The position numbers were made by a program, and so were the translations under genes. The notes under the pieces are model-generated. The model saw only the letters and a list, made by a program, of their open reading frames with translations, had not been told where the DNA came from and made no database searches. From contig RZYY01000003.1 in the NCBI GenBank assembly GCA_009930115.1, positions 1 through 54,322 on the forward strand: a stretch of DNA of 54,322 nucleotides. Reading direction: 5' to 3'. This document shows, in pieces, positions 17,620 to 26,322 of this stretch (position 1 is its first letter; each line of letters starts with the position of its first letter). The DNA is from Sphingobacteriia bacterium. GTDB taxonomy: Bacteria; Bacteroidota; Bacteroidia; Bacteroidales; 4484-276.

Positions 17620-19575
17620 CTACCTTAAAATAATTCTCCCAAGTTCATTGGAAACAAGGCTGATTTTTTTTCGGATTTTTTGCTGAATAGCTAAAAGCCC
17701 GAGAAGATTTTCTTCGTCGGTTTCGTTTCGGATTTGTTTCTGGGTTTCTTCAAATTTTATTTCCAGCACGCGTAACTTCAATGACAGAATTGCTTCGGTT
17801 ATCACAATTTTAAGCTGGTCATCTTCAGTTTTTACCTTTATTTTTACTTTTTGCCAGTTTGCCAGTTCGTATTTTTGTGAGAGCATGCCGGTTGCAAGTG
17901 ACGAAATATCAGGGTCGTTGTGGTGGATATAAAACCCTGCATCAGGATACAATCCCTGATCCAACTCGGCAGTCACAGCATTGATAACTTTTTGGTAAAT
18001 GCCATTTTGCATGGTTATTTCGTCTGTTTCAAGGTCTTTGATTATAAACAGAGCGGTATCCACGTGCATGGTTTGTATGGAGCCATCTTCCATCATGTTT
18101 TCGAACCTGATTTTGCGATCGCCGTATTGCATTAACAGACGGATGATTTCTTTTTCGTGGTTGTTTAGCGAGTTGAGATCAGCACTGTCTTCTTGTTTTT
18201 CAGAGGGTAAATTAAATGGCTGAAGTGGTGAATCATCGCCCGAGTGTTTTTTTTCTTTGATTTTTTTATCAAGATTCTTTCTCCTGATTTGGTTGAGAAC
18301 GTTCATCAGGGTTTGCTCGGCAATATCCATAAGTGCGGAGCATTCTTTGATATAAACCGAGCGTGTGATCTGATCGGGAATCAGTGAAATGGATCCGACA
18401 ATTTCTTTAATCAGGGCTGACTTCTTTAACGGGTCACCGGCTGCTTCCTTAAGCAAAAGACTGGTTTTGAATATAATGAAGTTTACAGCTTGTTTTTGGA
18501 TAAATTCCTGTACTTCGCTGGTCCGATGGGTTCGTGCAAAGGAGTCTGGGTCTTCGCCTTCGGGGAAAAGAACAATTTTAACATTTAATCCGTGTTCAAG
18601 AATCATGTCAATTCCTCTGAAAGAGGCTTTTATACCTGCTTCGTCGCCATCGTACAGGATGGTTATATTTTTTGTGTACCGGCTTATCAGGCGGATTTGA
18701 TCGTTGGTGAGTGATGTGCCTGATGATGCAACCACGTTTTCAATACCGGCCTGGTGAAGTGAAATAACATCTGTATAACCTTCAACCAGGTAACAATTGT
18801 CAGCAGAAATGATTTCAGCTTTAGCCAGATTGATACCGTAAAGAACCTGGCTTTTGTTATAGACTTCCGATTCAGGTGAGTTGACATATTTGGGAATGGT
18901 CTTATCGGAAAGCAGGGTGCGTCCGCCGAATCCAAGCACTCTTCCGGACAGGTTCTGAATAGGAAAAACTACCCTTCCGCGAAATCGATCATAGCTTTTG
19001 TTTTCTTTGGTGATAGTGAGGCCGGTTTTTTCAAGAAATTCGAGTTTGTATCCCTGCCGAAGGGCATGTGAAGTGAAATTATCCCATTCATCAATGGCAT
19101 AGCCCAGTTGAAATTTGTGTATGATGTCTTCGCGAAATCCCCTTTCTTTAAAGTAACTTAAGCCAATGGCTCTTCCCTGGTCGCTATTAAAAAGATTATG
19201 AGTGAAATATTTTGAAGCAAAATCATTGACCAGAAACAAGCTCTCTTTTTCCTGTTGCTCCTGAACTTTTTCTTCTGTTTGTACTTCTTCTTCGACAGTG
19301 ATGTGGTATTTTTTAGCCAGATATTTTAGTGCTTCAGGATAGGTAAAATGCTCATGCTCCATAAGGAAATTCACTACATCGCCACCTTTACCGCATCCGA
19401 AGCATTTGTAAATACCTTTTCGCGGAGTTACGGTGAAAGAAGGTGTTTTTTCATTGTGAAAAGGGCACAGACCGACATAAGTAGAACCTCTTTTTTTAAG
19501 ATTCACAAACTCACCAACAACCTCTTCAATCTGGGCCGTATCGAGTATTTCCTGTATGGTTTCTTTAGGGATCAA
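17620..19575 (-). CDS. dnaG: DNA primase
   Basis: DnaG makes RNA primers at replication forks. The 651-residue protein has an N-terminal CHC2 zinc domain with Cys37, His40, Cys58 and Cys61 (CPFHNEKTPSF and YKCFGCGKGGD), then the primase core and a TOPRIM part. The TOPRIM motifs are LVEGYTDVISLHQAG with the metal-binding Glu, and ILYDGDEAGIKA. The C-terminal helical part should bind the DnaB helicase. The ATG at 19575 gives the usual start MIPKETIQEILDT. The gene is alone on the minus strand, 150 bases after the start of the pullulanase. Confidence 0.96.
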   Translation of the reverse strand: MIPKETIQEILDTAQIEEVVGEFVNLKKRGSTYVGLCPFHNEKTPSFTVTPRKGIYKCFGCGKGGDVVNFLMEHEHFTYPEALKYLAKKYHITVEEEVQTEEKVQEQQEKESLFLVNDFASKYFTHNLFNSDQGRAIGLSYFKERGFREDIIHKFQLGYAIDEWDNFTSHALRQGYKLEFLEKTGLTITKENKSYDRFRGRVVFPIQNLSGRVLGFGGRTLLSDKTIPKYVNSPESEVYNKSQVLYGINLAKAEIISADNCYLVEGYTDVISLHQAGIENVVASSGTSLTNDQIRLISRYTKNITILYDGDEAGIKASFRGIDMILEHGLNVKIVLFPEGEDPDSFARTHRTSEVQEFIQKQAVNFIIFKTSLLLKEAAGDPLKKSALIKEIVGSISLIPDQITRSVYIKECSALMDIAEQTLMNVLNQIRRKNLDKKIKEKKHSGDDSPLQPFNLPSEKQEDSADLNSLNNHEKEIIRLLMQYGDRKIRFENMMEDGSIQTMHVDTALFIIKDLETDEITMQNGIYQKVINAVTAELDQGLYPDAGFYIHHNDPDISSLATGMLSQKYELANWQKVKIKVKTEDDQLKIVITEAILSLKLRVLEIKFEETQKQIRNETDEENLLGLLAIQQKIRKKISLVSNELGRIILR

Positions 19576-19894
19576 AGTTGCTTAAAATTAACAGATATTT
19601 GTTTGTTTGGTTTCATCTGGTCAAATGACAAGTTTCACTACTTTTTTTATTGCGGTTATTTTTCCATAAAACACAAATTCCGGGTTTTAATTTCAAAATT
19701 TAAACAAAAATACTAAAAGCTGTATAAGGGAATCGGATGGTTTATTATAAAAGAGAAATCCCGCACCGGGGAGGTGCAGGATTTCATCAGTTAATCAATC
19801 AATTATGGAGGTGAGAAAATTTACTTTTCTTATTTAAAAATTGTTTCTGGTGCAAAAAACCCTCTTATGTGGTTGGTTTAAAGCTATTTGTCAG
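19576..19894. other. Intergenic region between hydC and dnaG
   Basis: This 319-base spacer lies after the hydrogenase operon and before dnaG, both on the minus strand. It contains the hairpin at 19755-19785, which probably ends the hydrogenase transcript. No gene was recognised in it, and no clear promoter box was identified. Confidence 0.6.
19745..19785 (-). terminator. Hairpin downstream of the hydrogenase operon, probable terminator
   Basis: GAAATCCCGCACC (19755-19767) pairs with GGTGCAGGATTTC (19773-19785), with one C/A mismatch, around the loop GGGGA. On the minus strand it is followed by TCTTTTATAA, a broken T-run. It lies about 110 bases after the hydC stop. Confidence 0.65.
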
Positions 19895-20380
19895 TTAAGC
19901 ATCAAATTCTTTGAGGATGTCTTTTACGCCGTCCGGGGAAACTCTGCCATAAGTTTTGTTGCCAACCATTACCACCGGAGCCAGTCCACAGGCGCCAACG
20001 CATCGAAGGCAGGTGAGGGAGAATTTTCCGTCGGGTGTGGATTCTCCGACTTTAATACCCAACTCTTTTTTAAACTCCTCAAGTACTTTTTCGGCACCAC
20101 GCACATAACAGGCTGTTCCTGTGCAGACCGAAACCGGATATTTCCCTTTGGGGATCATGGTAAAAAAGGAGTAAAAAGTTACTACTCCGTAAACTTTGGC
20201 TACTGAAACATGTATTTCCTGCGCTACGATTTCCTGAACTTCGGCGGGCAGATATCCAAACACACCCTGCACCTTGTGTAACACGTTGATTAATTCACCC
20301 GGATTATTACCAAATGATTTGCAGATGTCCTTGATTTGCTGAACATCTTTTTCTTTCAGTTTTACTTTTATTGATGACAT
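19895..20380 (-). CDS. Electron-bifurcating hydrogenase NuoE-like subunit (HydC / HndA)
   Basis: This 161-residue protein is the 24 kDa NuoE-like subunit of a hydrogenase, carrying a [2Fe-2S] cluster that passes electrons between NADH and the other subunits. Likely cluster ligands are Cys86, Cys91, Cys127 and Cys131, in SVCTGTACYVRG and LRCVGACGLAP; this is the thioredoxin-like fold. The N-terminal part is a helical domain typical of NuoE. It is the last gene in the operon and follows hydA by 29 bases. The naming depends on organism: HydC in Thermotoga, HndA in Desulfovibrio. Confidence 0.93.
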   Translation of the reverse strand: MSSIKVKLKEKDVQQIKDICKSFGNNPGELINVLHKVQGVFGYLPAEVQEIVAQEIHVSVAKVYGVVTFYSFFTMIPKGKYPVSVCTGTACYVRGAEKVLEEFKKELGIKVGESTPDGKFSLTCLRCVGACGLAPVVMVGNKTYGRVSPDGVKDILKEFDA

Positions 20381-20409
20381 GATATGATCTCTTAATGATT
20401 TTAATCTTG

Positions 20410-22179
20410 TTACTCGATGGTGATTTCTTTTTTGCGGTCGAAATAATGCGTATGAAGCAGATGGTGCGACTTTTCGCTGAGCGGTTTACCCAGATATTCT
20501 TCGTAGAGCCTGATGATGTATGGATTTTCGTGTGATTTACGAATTGTTTTACCGGCATCTTCAGCATAAATTGCACGCTGACGGGCCTTTAGAATGGAAG
20601 TATCACCGTGAATATAGGGCTGACCACCGCCACCAATACAACCACCCGGACAAGCCATTATTTCGATAGCATGATACTGACTTTTCCCTTCTTTGATTTC
20701 CTCAAGCAGTTTTCGGGCATTTCCAAGGCCATGCGCAATGCCAATATTCAGTTCAAGTCCGTCAAAATCAACTTTGGCTGAACGAATACCTTCCATTCCT
20801 CTTAGCTGTTCAAAGTCAACTTTTTGCAATGTTTTGCCGGTATGTAGTTCATAGGCTGTTCGGATAGCAGCTTCAATAACTCCGCCTGTTGTTCCAAAAA
20901 TGACACCGGCTCCGGTTGATTCACCCAGTGGCTGGTCAAATTCCTGATCGGGTAATGAAGTAAAATCTATATTGGCTCTTTTAATCAATTGTGCGAGTTC
21001 GCGGGTCGAAATGGAATAGTCAACATCAGGATTCCCGTCGGTCGAAAATTCGGTGCGTGAACATTCGTATTTCTTGGCAACGCATGGCATTATCGAAACC
21101 ACAACAAGTTTTTTCCGATCTATTTTTAGTTTTTCAGCGAAATAAGACTTGGCGATTGCTCCGAACATTTGCTGGGGTGAACGGGCTGTTGACGGAATAT
21201 CTTTCAGCTCGGGAAACTGATGCTCAAAAAATTTAACCCAAGCCGGACAGCAGGAAGTTAAAATTGGCAATTTTACATTCTTGTCGCCATTAAGATGTTT
21301 TGTTAAACGGTCAAGCAACTCAGTACCTTCCTCCATGATGGTTAAATCGGCTGCAAAATCAGTGTCAAAAACATAGTTAAAACCAAGCTCACGCAGAGCA
21401 GTAACCATTTTGCCGGTGACCAATGTTCCGGGTTTCATACCAAACGCTTCACCCAATGCTGCCCGCACGGCAGGCGCAGTTTGTACAACCACGGTTTTAT
21501 TCGGATCAGCAAGGTCGTTGATTAACTGGTTGGTATGATCTACTTCGGTTAAAGCACCGGTCGGACATACGTTGACACACTGTCCGCAATAAGTACAGAC
21601 ACTGTGATCGAGATTCATTTCAAAAGCGGGAGCAACAACAGACATGAAGCCCCGGTTAACGGCTGACAATGCTCCGACAGTCTGAACTTCGTTACACATC
21701 ACTTCGCAACGGCGACACATAATGCACTTGTCCATTTCGCGGATAATTGCCGGCGAAGTATCTTCACGATAAGTTGATTGTTCACCTTTGTAAGGAATGT
21801 CTCTGATCCCCATTTTCTGAGCCAAATCCTGCAGTTCGCAATTGCCTGATTTTGCGCAAACCAGACAATCGAACGGATGATCTGACAAAATGAGCTGCAT
21901 AATTGTTTTACGTGCATTGAGTACTCTTATGGAATGAGTATGCACCACCATTCCTTCGGTGCAGTCTGTAGCGCAGGCAGGAGCAAGGTTGCGACGACCT
22001 TCTACTTCAACCACGCAGACACGGCAGCCGCCTGGTTTGTTTTCGATATTGAAGTCTCCAAGGTTCATATAGCAAAGCCTTGGAATATGGATGCCAATCT
22101 GATCGGCTGCCTGGAGAATTGTTGTTCCCGGGTTAACTTCAACGGTTTTTTTATCTATGATTAATTTTATCATATCCAA
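20410..22179 (-). CDS. [FeFe] hydrogenase catalytic subunit (HydA / HndD)
   Basis: This 589-residue subunit makes or uses H2 at an H-cluster. In order it has a ferredoxin-like [2Fe-2S] domain (Cys36, 52, 55, 69), a His-Cys3 [4Fe-4S] site (His101, Cys105, 108, 114) and two ferredoxin [4Fe-4S] sites (Cys152, 155, 158, 162 and 195, 198, 201, 205). The H-cluster motifs are TSCCPAW (Cys310 proton-relay, Cys311 ligand), MPCVAKKYE (Cys366) and MACPGGCIGGGGQP (Cys510, Cys514). The C-terminal end resembles the small-subunit-like tail. It is followed by the NuoE-like gene and preceded by the NuoF-like gene. The maturation genes hydE, hydF and hydG are not in the window. Confidence 0.96.
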   Translation of the reverse strand: MDMIKLIIDKKTVEVNPGTTILQAADQIGIHIPRLCYMNLGDFNIENKPGGCRVCVVEVEGRRNLAPACATDCTEGMVVHTHSIRVLNARKTIMQLILSDHPFDCLVCAKSGNCELQDLAQKMGIRDIPYKGEQSTYREDTSPAIIREMDKCIMCRRCEVMCNEVQTVGALSAVNRGFMSVVAPAFEMNLDHSVCTYCGQCVNVCPTGALTEVDHTNQLINDLADPNKTVVVQTAPAVRAALGEAFGMKPGTLVTGKMVTALRELGFNYVFDTDFAADLTIMEEGTELLDRLTKHLNGDKNVKLPILTSCCPAWVKFFEHQFPELKDIPSTARSPQQMFGAIAKSYFAEKLKIDRKKLVVVSIMPCVAKKYECSRTEFSTDGNPDVDYSISTRELAQLIKRANIDFTSLPDQEFDQPLGESTGAGVIFGTTGGVIEAAIRTAYELHTGKTLQKVDFEQLRGMEGIRSAKVDFDGLELNIGIAHGLGNARKLLEEIKEGKSQYHAIEIMACPGGCIGGGGQPYIHGDTSILKARQRAIYAEDAGKTIRKSHENPYIIRLYEEYLGKPLSEKSHHLLHTHYFDRKKEITIE

Positions 22180-22197
22180 TTTCTTCTATATGTTTTA

Positions 22198-23994
22198 TTA
22201 AACAATTGCAATAGCGTTAAACTTGCATTTTTCATAACAAGCTCCGCATTTGATACAGACTGACTGGTCAATTTCGTGAACCTGCTTACGCTCACCGGAG
22301 ATGCAATGCACCGGGCAATTACGGGCACAGGCAGTACATCCGACACAGTTTTCAGGAATAACTACATAACGCATCAAAGATTTACATACACCGGCAGGAC
22401 ATTTTTTATTCACAACGTGCTCAACGTACTCATCCCAGAAATTATCCAGCGTTGACAGGACCGGATTTGGTGCAGTCTGTCCAAGGCCGCAAAGAGAAGT
22501 ATCTTTAATGACATGACTCAGATTTCTGAGTTTATCAAGTGTTTCCATAGTACCTTCTCCTTTTGTAATGGAATCGAGCATTTCGTAAAGACGTTTGTTA
22601 CCAATCCGGCATGGGCTGCATTTGCCACAGGATTCTTCAACAGTAAAATCGAGATAGAATTTGGCTACAGATACCATACAATCATCCTCGTCCATCACAA
22701 TCATGCCACCTGAACCCATCATCGAACCAGCTTCAATCAGCGTGTCATATTCGATAGGTGTGTCAAGATGCTTTTCTGTAAGGCATCCTCCGGATGGGCC
22801 ACCGGTCTGGACTGCTTTGAATTTTTTTCCATCCTTGATGCCGCCGCCGATTTCAAAAATCACTTCACGCAGGGTTGTCCCCATAGGAACTTCGATTAAT
22901 CCGACATTATTGATTTTTCCGGCAAGAGCAAATACTTTTGTGCCTTTGGCTTTTTCGGTACCAATGCTTGAAAACCATTTAGCACCTTTATTGATAATTA
23001 TAGGTATATTGGCAAAAGTTTCAACATTATTAACATTGGTGGGTTTCCCTTTGTATCCTTCAACAGACGGGAATGGCGGCTTAAAAGTCGGCTCGCCGCG
23101 ATGTCCCTCCATGGAATGGATCAAAGCGGTTTCTTCACCGCAGACAAAAGCACCGGCACCATATCTCAGTTCAATGTCAAAATCAAAGTCCGATTCAAAA
23201 ATATTGTTACCCAGTAAACCGTATGATCTGGCCTGGTCGATGGCTATTTTCAACCTGTGTATGGCCAGTGGATATTCAGCTCTGATGTAAACCAAACCTC
23301 TGGTAGCACCAATGGCGTATCCGCAGATTGCCATTGCTTCAATTACAGCGTGGGGGTCTCCTTCGAGGATTGAACGATCCATAAATGCTCCCGGATCCCC
23401 TTCGTCAGCATTGCAGACAACATATTTCTGATCTGCAACGCTTTTACGTGTGATTTCCCATTTCAGACCTGTAGGGAAGCCACCGCCACCACGTCCGCGC
23501 AATCCGGAGTCTTTAATTTCTTTAATGACTTCTTCAGGTGTCATTTGAGAAAGAACTTTTCCTATCGCTTCATAACCATCGCGGGCAAGGTATTCATCAA
23601 TATTTTCAGGATCGATAAAGCCACAGTTTCTCAGCGCAATTCGTATCTGCTTGCGGTAAAAACCCATGTGTTTACTGTCAGCAACATGTTCTTTCTTTTC
23701 AGGATCAGTATAAAGCAAACGTTCTACCTTACGTCCTTTTAGCACATGTTCTCTGACAATTTCAGCTGCATCCTGCGGTTTTACTTCTACATAAAAGGTA
23801 TTGTCGGGATGAACCTTTACAATAGGTCCTTTTTCACAGAAACCAAAACAGCCTGTGGTAACAACTTTTGCCTCGTTTTCGAGTCCGTTTGCTATTAGTT
23901 CACGTTCAAGTTCAGCCTTAAGTGCTTCGCTTTGTGAAGCTCTGCAGCCTGTTCCACCGCAAACCAGCAAGTGCATTTTAATTTGTTTTGCCAT
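22198..23994 (-). CDS. Electron-bifurcating hydrogenase NuoF-like subunit (HydB / HndC)
   Basis: This 598-residue subunit binds FMN and NADH and passes electrons to the hydrogenase. An N-terminal thioredoxin-like [2Fe-2S] domain has Cys12, 17, 49 and 53. It is followed by the NuoF core with a flavin/NAD site (GLRGRGGGGFPTGLKW and CNADEGDPGAF) and a SLBB-like part. A [4Fe-4S] site in ESCGKCSPCRIG comes next. The C-terminus has two ferredoxin-type [4Fe-4S] sites (CVGCTACARNCP and CIKCGACYEKC). The extra clusters and the neighbouring HydA indicate an electron-bifurcating complex with ferredoxin and NADH, rather than complex I. Gaps to its neighbours are 18 and 20 bases. Confidence 0.95.
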   Translation of the reverse strand: MAKQIKMHLLVCGGTGCRASQSEALKAELERELIANGLENEAKVVTTGCFGFCEKGPIVKVHPDNTFYVEVKPQDAAEIVREHVLKGRKVERLLYTDPEKKEHVADSKHMGFYRKQIRIALRNCGFIDPENIDEYLARDGYEAIGKVLSQMTPEEVIKEIKDSGLRGRGGGGFPTGLKWEITRKSVADQKYVVCNADEGDPGAFMDRSILEGDPHAVIEAMAICGYAIGATRGLVYIRAEYPLAIHRLKIAIDQARSYGLLGNNIFESDFDFDIELRYGAGAFVCGEETALIHSMEGHRGEPTFKPPFPSVEGYKGKPTNVNNVETFANIPIIINKGAKWFSSIGTEKAKGTKVFALAGKINNVGLIEVPMGTTLREVIFEIGGGIKDGKKFKAVQTGGPSGGCLTEKHLDTPIEYDTLIEAGSMMGSGGMIVMDEDDCMVSVAKFYLDFTVEESCGKCSPCRIGNKRLYEMLDSITKGEGTMETLDKLRNLSHVIKDTSLCGLGQTAPNPVLSTLDNFWDEYVEHVVNKKCPAGVCKSLMRYVVIPENCVGCTACARNCPVHCISGERKQVHEIDQSVCIKCGACYEKCKFNAIAIV

Positions 23995-24014
23995 ATTCAG
24001 TTTTAAGCAGAATT

Positions 24015-24410
24015 TTATTCGTCAATTGATTCATAATTTACCGGGATGATACCCTCAACCAGTTCACCGTTTTTAATGTATTTCTCGATGATCTCATCCG
24101 CTTTTTTTATGTTCACATATCCGAAAACGATGGGTTCTTCGTTTGGTCTTGTCACTTCAATCGTGGGTTCGGCAAAGCAATATCCCATGTCACCGGTTTG
24201 CGTCACTACGGCATCAATTCCGCGCTTTTCAAGTTCTTCAATAAGGTAATCCATCACCTCTTTAGCTCCGGAAGCAATACCACTGGTAGCCATTCCAACT
24301 TTTATCTGAACAAAATTTTCTGGGTTCATACTGGTTTCCCGAAGTTTTAGCTTTTGTTCAAGTTCTTCTTTTTTCTTGCGTAAATCGGCAAGTGATTTAA
24401 TTTTTGTCAT
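24015..24410 (-). CDS. HndB-like thioredoxin-fold subunit, cluster cysteines largely replaced
   Basis: This 131-residue protein is the first gene of the hydrogenase operon. Its fold-defining motifs match the HndB family of NADP-reducing hydrogenase operons: IKVGMATSGIASGAKEVMD, VVTQTGDMGYC, FGYVNIKKADEIIEKYI and GELVEGIIP. In the usual HndB pattern the cluster-binding Cys residues lie where this protein has Ser43 and Asp74, while Cys78 is kept. It therefore probably does not bind a normal [2Fe-2S] cluster. A coiled segment of charged residues (1-28) precedes the domain. A role as a structural or regulatory subunit is only an inference. A strong promoter lies 100 bases upstream. Confidence 0.8.
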   Translation of the reverse strand: MTKIKSLADLRKKKEELEQKLKLRETSMNPENFVQIKVGMATSGIASGAKEVMDYLIEELEKRGIDAVVTQTGDMGYCFAEPTIEVTRPNEEPIVFGYVNIKKADEIIEKYIKNGELVEGIIPVNYESIDE

Positions 24411-24515
24411 TGTTGATTAAACCATTATAATTGTTTGATAATTAATGCCTTTTAGCTATATACGTGCTATTATTCGATAAGATTTAATACAAAAAAAACT
24501 GATGATTAACGGCGG

Positions 24516-24547
24516 CAAAATTAAAACTGTTAATGTTACTGACCAAA
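24516..24547 (-). promoter_or_regulatory. Bacteroidota-type promoter of the hydrogenase operon
   Basis: On the minus strand, TTTG (24544-24547) is followed after 20 bases by TAATTTTG (24516-24523), matching TTTG-N(17-20)-TAnnTTTG. Transcription would begin near 24510, about 100 bases before the HndB-like gene. Confidence 0.65.
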
Positions 24548-24721
24548 TTTTTTGTGAATAAAATAACAATGTTAAAAAAATAACAGGTAATTTAAAATCA
24601 ATCTAAATGAAGCTGATTAAGAAAGAATTAAGAATTGCTATTTAGGAAACCTGATAGTTTCTCAGTTATCCTGTGTAATTGCAATAGAAAGTCTGAGTAG
24701 AATCTGGTTTGCTGATTTTCC

Positions 24722-24729
24722 TATTTTTG
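24722..24729 (+). promoter_or_regulatory. TAnnTTTG -7 box just before the flippase gene
   Basis: TATTTTTG ends 10 bases before the ATG at 24740. If it is used, the transcript would have almost no leader. No TTTG is at the -33 distance. Confidence 0.35.
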
Positions 24730-24739
24730 TCGAAAATAA

Positions 24740-26233
24740 ATGATCGTGAATCCACTCAGACGACTTGCGGGGCAGACAGCTGTTTATGGCTTGAGCAGCA
24801 TCATTGGCAGATTGCTCAATTATCTGCTTGTTCCACTTTACACGCGTGTTCTAATTACCTCTGAATACGGGATTTACACAGAAATGTATGCTTATGTTTC
24901 CATTTTATGGGTAATTCTTACCTATGGGATGGAAACCACTTTTTTCAGATTTTCGCAAAGTGAAAAAGATAAACACAGTGTTTACACCACTTCACTACTG
25001 TCGTTGGTTTTAACCTCAGGTTTGTTTTTAATTATCACACTTTTTTATTCAAGACCTGTTGCTGACTGGCTGGGATATGCCCAGAAAGTGCATTACGTGA
25101 TTTGGTTTGCATTTATTCTGGCTTTTGATGCCATAACGGCCATTCCTTTTGCAAAGCTGCGTCAGGAAAACCGCCCGGTGAAATTTGCCCTGATCAAAAT
25201 AATTAATATAGGTACAAACATCGGGTTGAATCTCTTCTTCATTTTATTGTGCCCTTTCATTCTGGCTCATTATCCTGATACTTTTTTTTCAGATTTTATT
25301 TTGCTTTTTTTCAATTCAAATGATCTGGTTGGCTACATTTTTATTTCCAACCTGATTGCTTCTACGCTGACACTTATTTTGTTACTGCCTGATTTTCCTT
25401 TAAGAAATATTGTTTTTGATTTTGCACTATGGAAACGGATGCTTGTTTACACCTGGCCATTGCTTTTAGTGGCTGTGGCTGGTTCAGTCAATCTTTCGCT
25501 TGATAAAATTCTTCTTGTTCGATTACTCCCTGATAATGTCGATGCTATGGCTCAGGTAGGGATTTATGGAGCATGTTACAAAGTTTCTATTATCATGGCT
25601 TTGTTTGTTCAGACTTTTAGATATGCTGCTGATCCTTTCTTTTTTTCAGAGTCGGGTAAACTGGAATCCAGGCAGCTTTATGCGGAAGTACTGACCATTT
25701 TCACAATTGCTGTTTCAGTAATTTTTCTGATGACTGTAATGTACTTGGATGTGGTCATACTTTTTATCGGAGGAGCTTATCGGGAAGGTAAAGAAGTTAT
25801 TCCGGTGTTGTTGATGGGTAATCTTTTCCTGGGCATCTATTACAATTTGTCAATATGGTACAAACTCACCAACCAGACCATTTATGGAGCAATTCTTTCT
25901 TTAGTGGGCGCTACCTTGTCAGTGCTTCTTAACTTTTTATTGATTCCTTCGATGGGATATTATGGATCGGCATGGGCAGCATTTGCAGCTTATTTTGTGA
26001 TGATGGTTCTCTCATATTTTATCGGACAACGTCATTTTAAAGTCCCGTATGATGTGAAAAGACTGGTTTTCTATCCGGTTTTATCTGTTCTTTTATATTT
26101 ATTTAGTGGTTTAATAAATATTGAAAATCAGCTACATGAACTTTTACTTAACTCATTTCTTGTCTTCATCTTTTTCATCATTCTAATTTCACTCGATAAA
26201 AAGTTATTATTGTCCGTTTTCAGAAAAGGATGA
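24740..26233 (+). CDS. Polysaccharide flippase (Wzx/MATE-like)
   Basis: This 497-residue integral membrane protein has about 12-14 hydrophobic segments. Its start, RRLAGQTAVYGLSSIIGRLLN, is the typical opening of oligosaccharide flippases of the MOP superfamily, which move lipid-linked sugars across the inner membrane. The second half, with ...NLSLDKILLVRLLP and YGACYKVSIIMAL, matches the same family. The substrate is unknown. It is the only polysaccharide gene here until the glycosyltransferases at 29-31 kb, so it may be a lone flippase. It converges with the GNAT-like gene. Confidence 0.9.
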   Translation: MIVNPLRRLAGQTAVYGLSSIIGRLLNYLLVPLYTRVLITSEYGIYTEMYAYVSILWVILTYGMETTFFRFSQSEKDKHSVYTTSLLSLVLTSGLFLIITLFYSRPVADWLGYAQKVHYVIWFAFILAFDAITAIPFAKLRQENRPVKFALIKIINIGTNIGLNLFFILLCPFILAHYPDTFFSDFILLFFNSNDLVGYIFISNLIASTLTLILLLPDFPLRNIVFDFALWKRMLVYTWPLLLVAVAGSVNLSLDKILLVRLLPDNVDAMAQVGIYGACYKVSIIMALFVQTFRYAADPFFFSESGKLESRQLYAEVLTIFTIAVSVIFLMTVMYLDVVILFIGGAYREGKEVIPVLLMGNLFLGIYYNLSIWYKLTNQTIYGAILSLVGATLSVLLNFLLIPSMGYYGSAWAAFAAYFVMMVLSYFIGQRHFKVPYDVKRLVFYPVLSVLLYLFSGLINIENQLHELLLNSFLVFIFFIILISLDKKLLLSVFRKG

Positions 26234-26322
26234 TATTTACTTGTAATTAAAACGAATGATTCACCTCTTTATAATGCCGGCAGGCGGTTCCTTTATTTTT
26301 TGACAGGCAGGTTGTATCTCTA

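Larger units (their letters stand above)
24411..24739. other. Divergent intergenic region between the hydrogenase operon and a flippase
   Basis: This 329-base spacer holds the hydrogenase promoter on the minus strand (24516-24547) and a -7 box match for the flippase on the plus strand (24722-24729). No gene or RNA was recognised. The rest is AT-rich. Confidence 0.6.

Noticed and set aside
22661-23290. Long open frame on the plus strand (209 codons)
   Set aside because: It lies fully inside the NuoF-like gene on the other strand, which has clear motifs; the frame has no recognisable domain.
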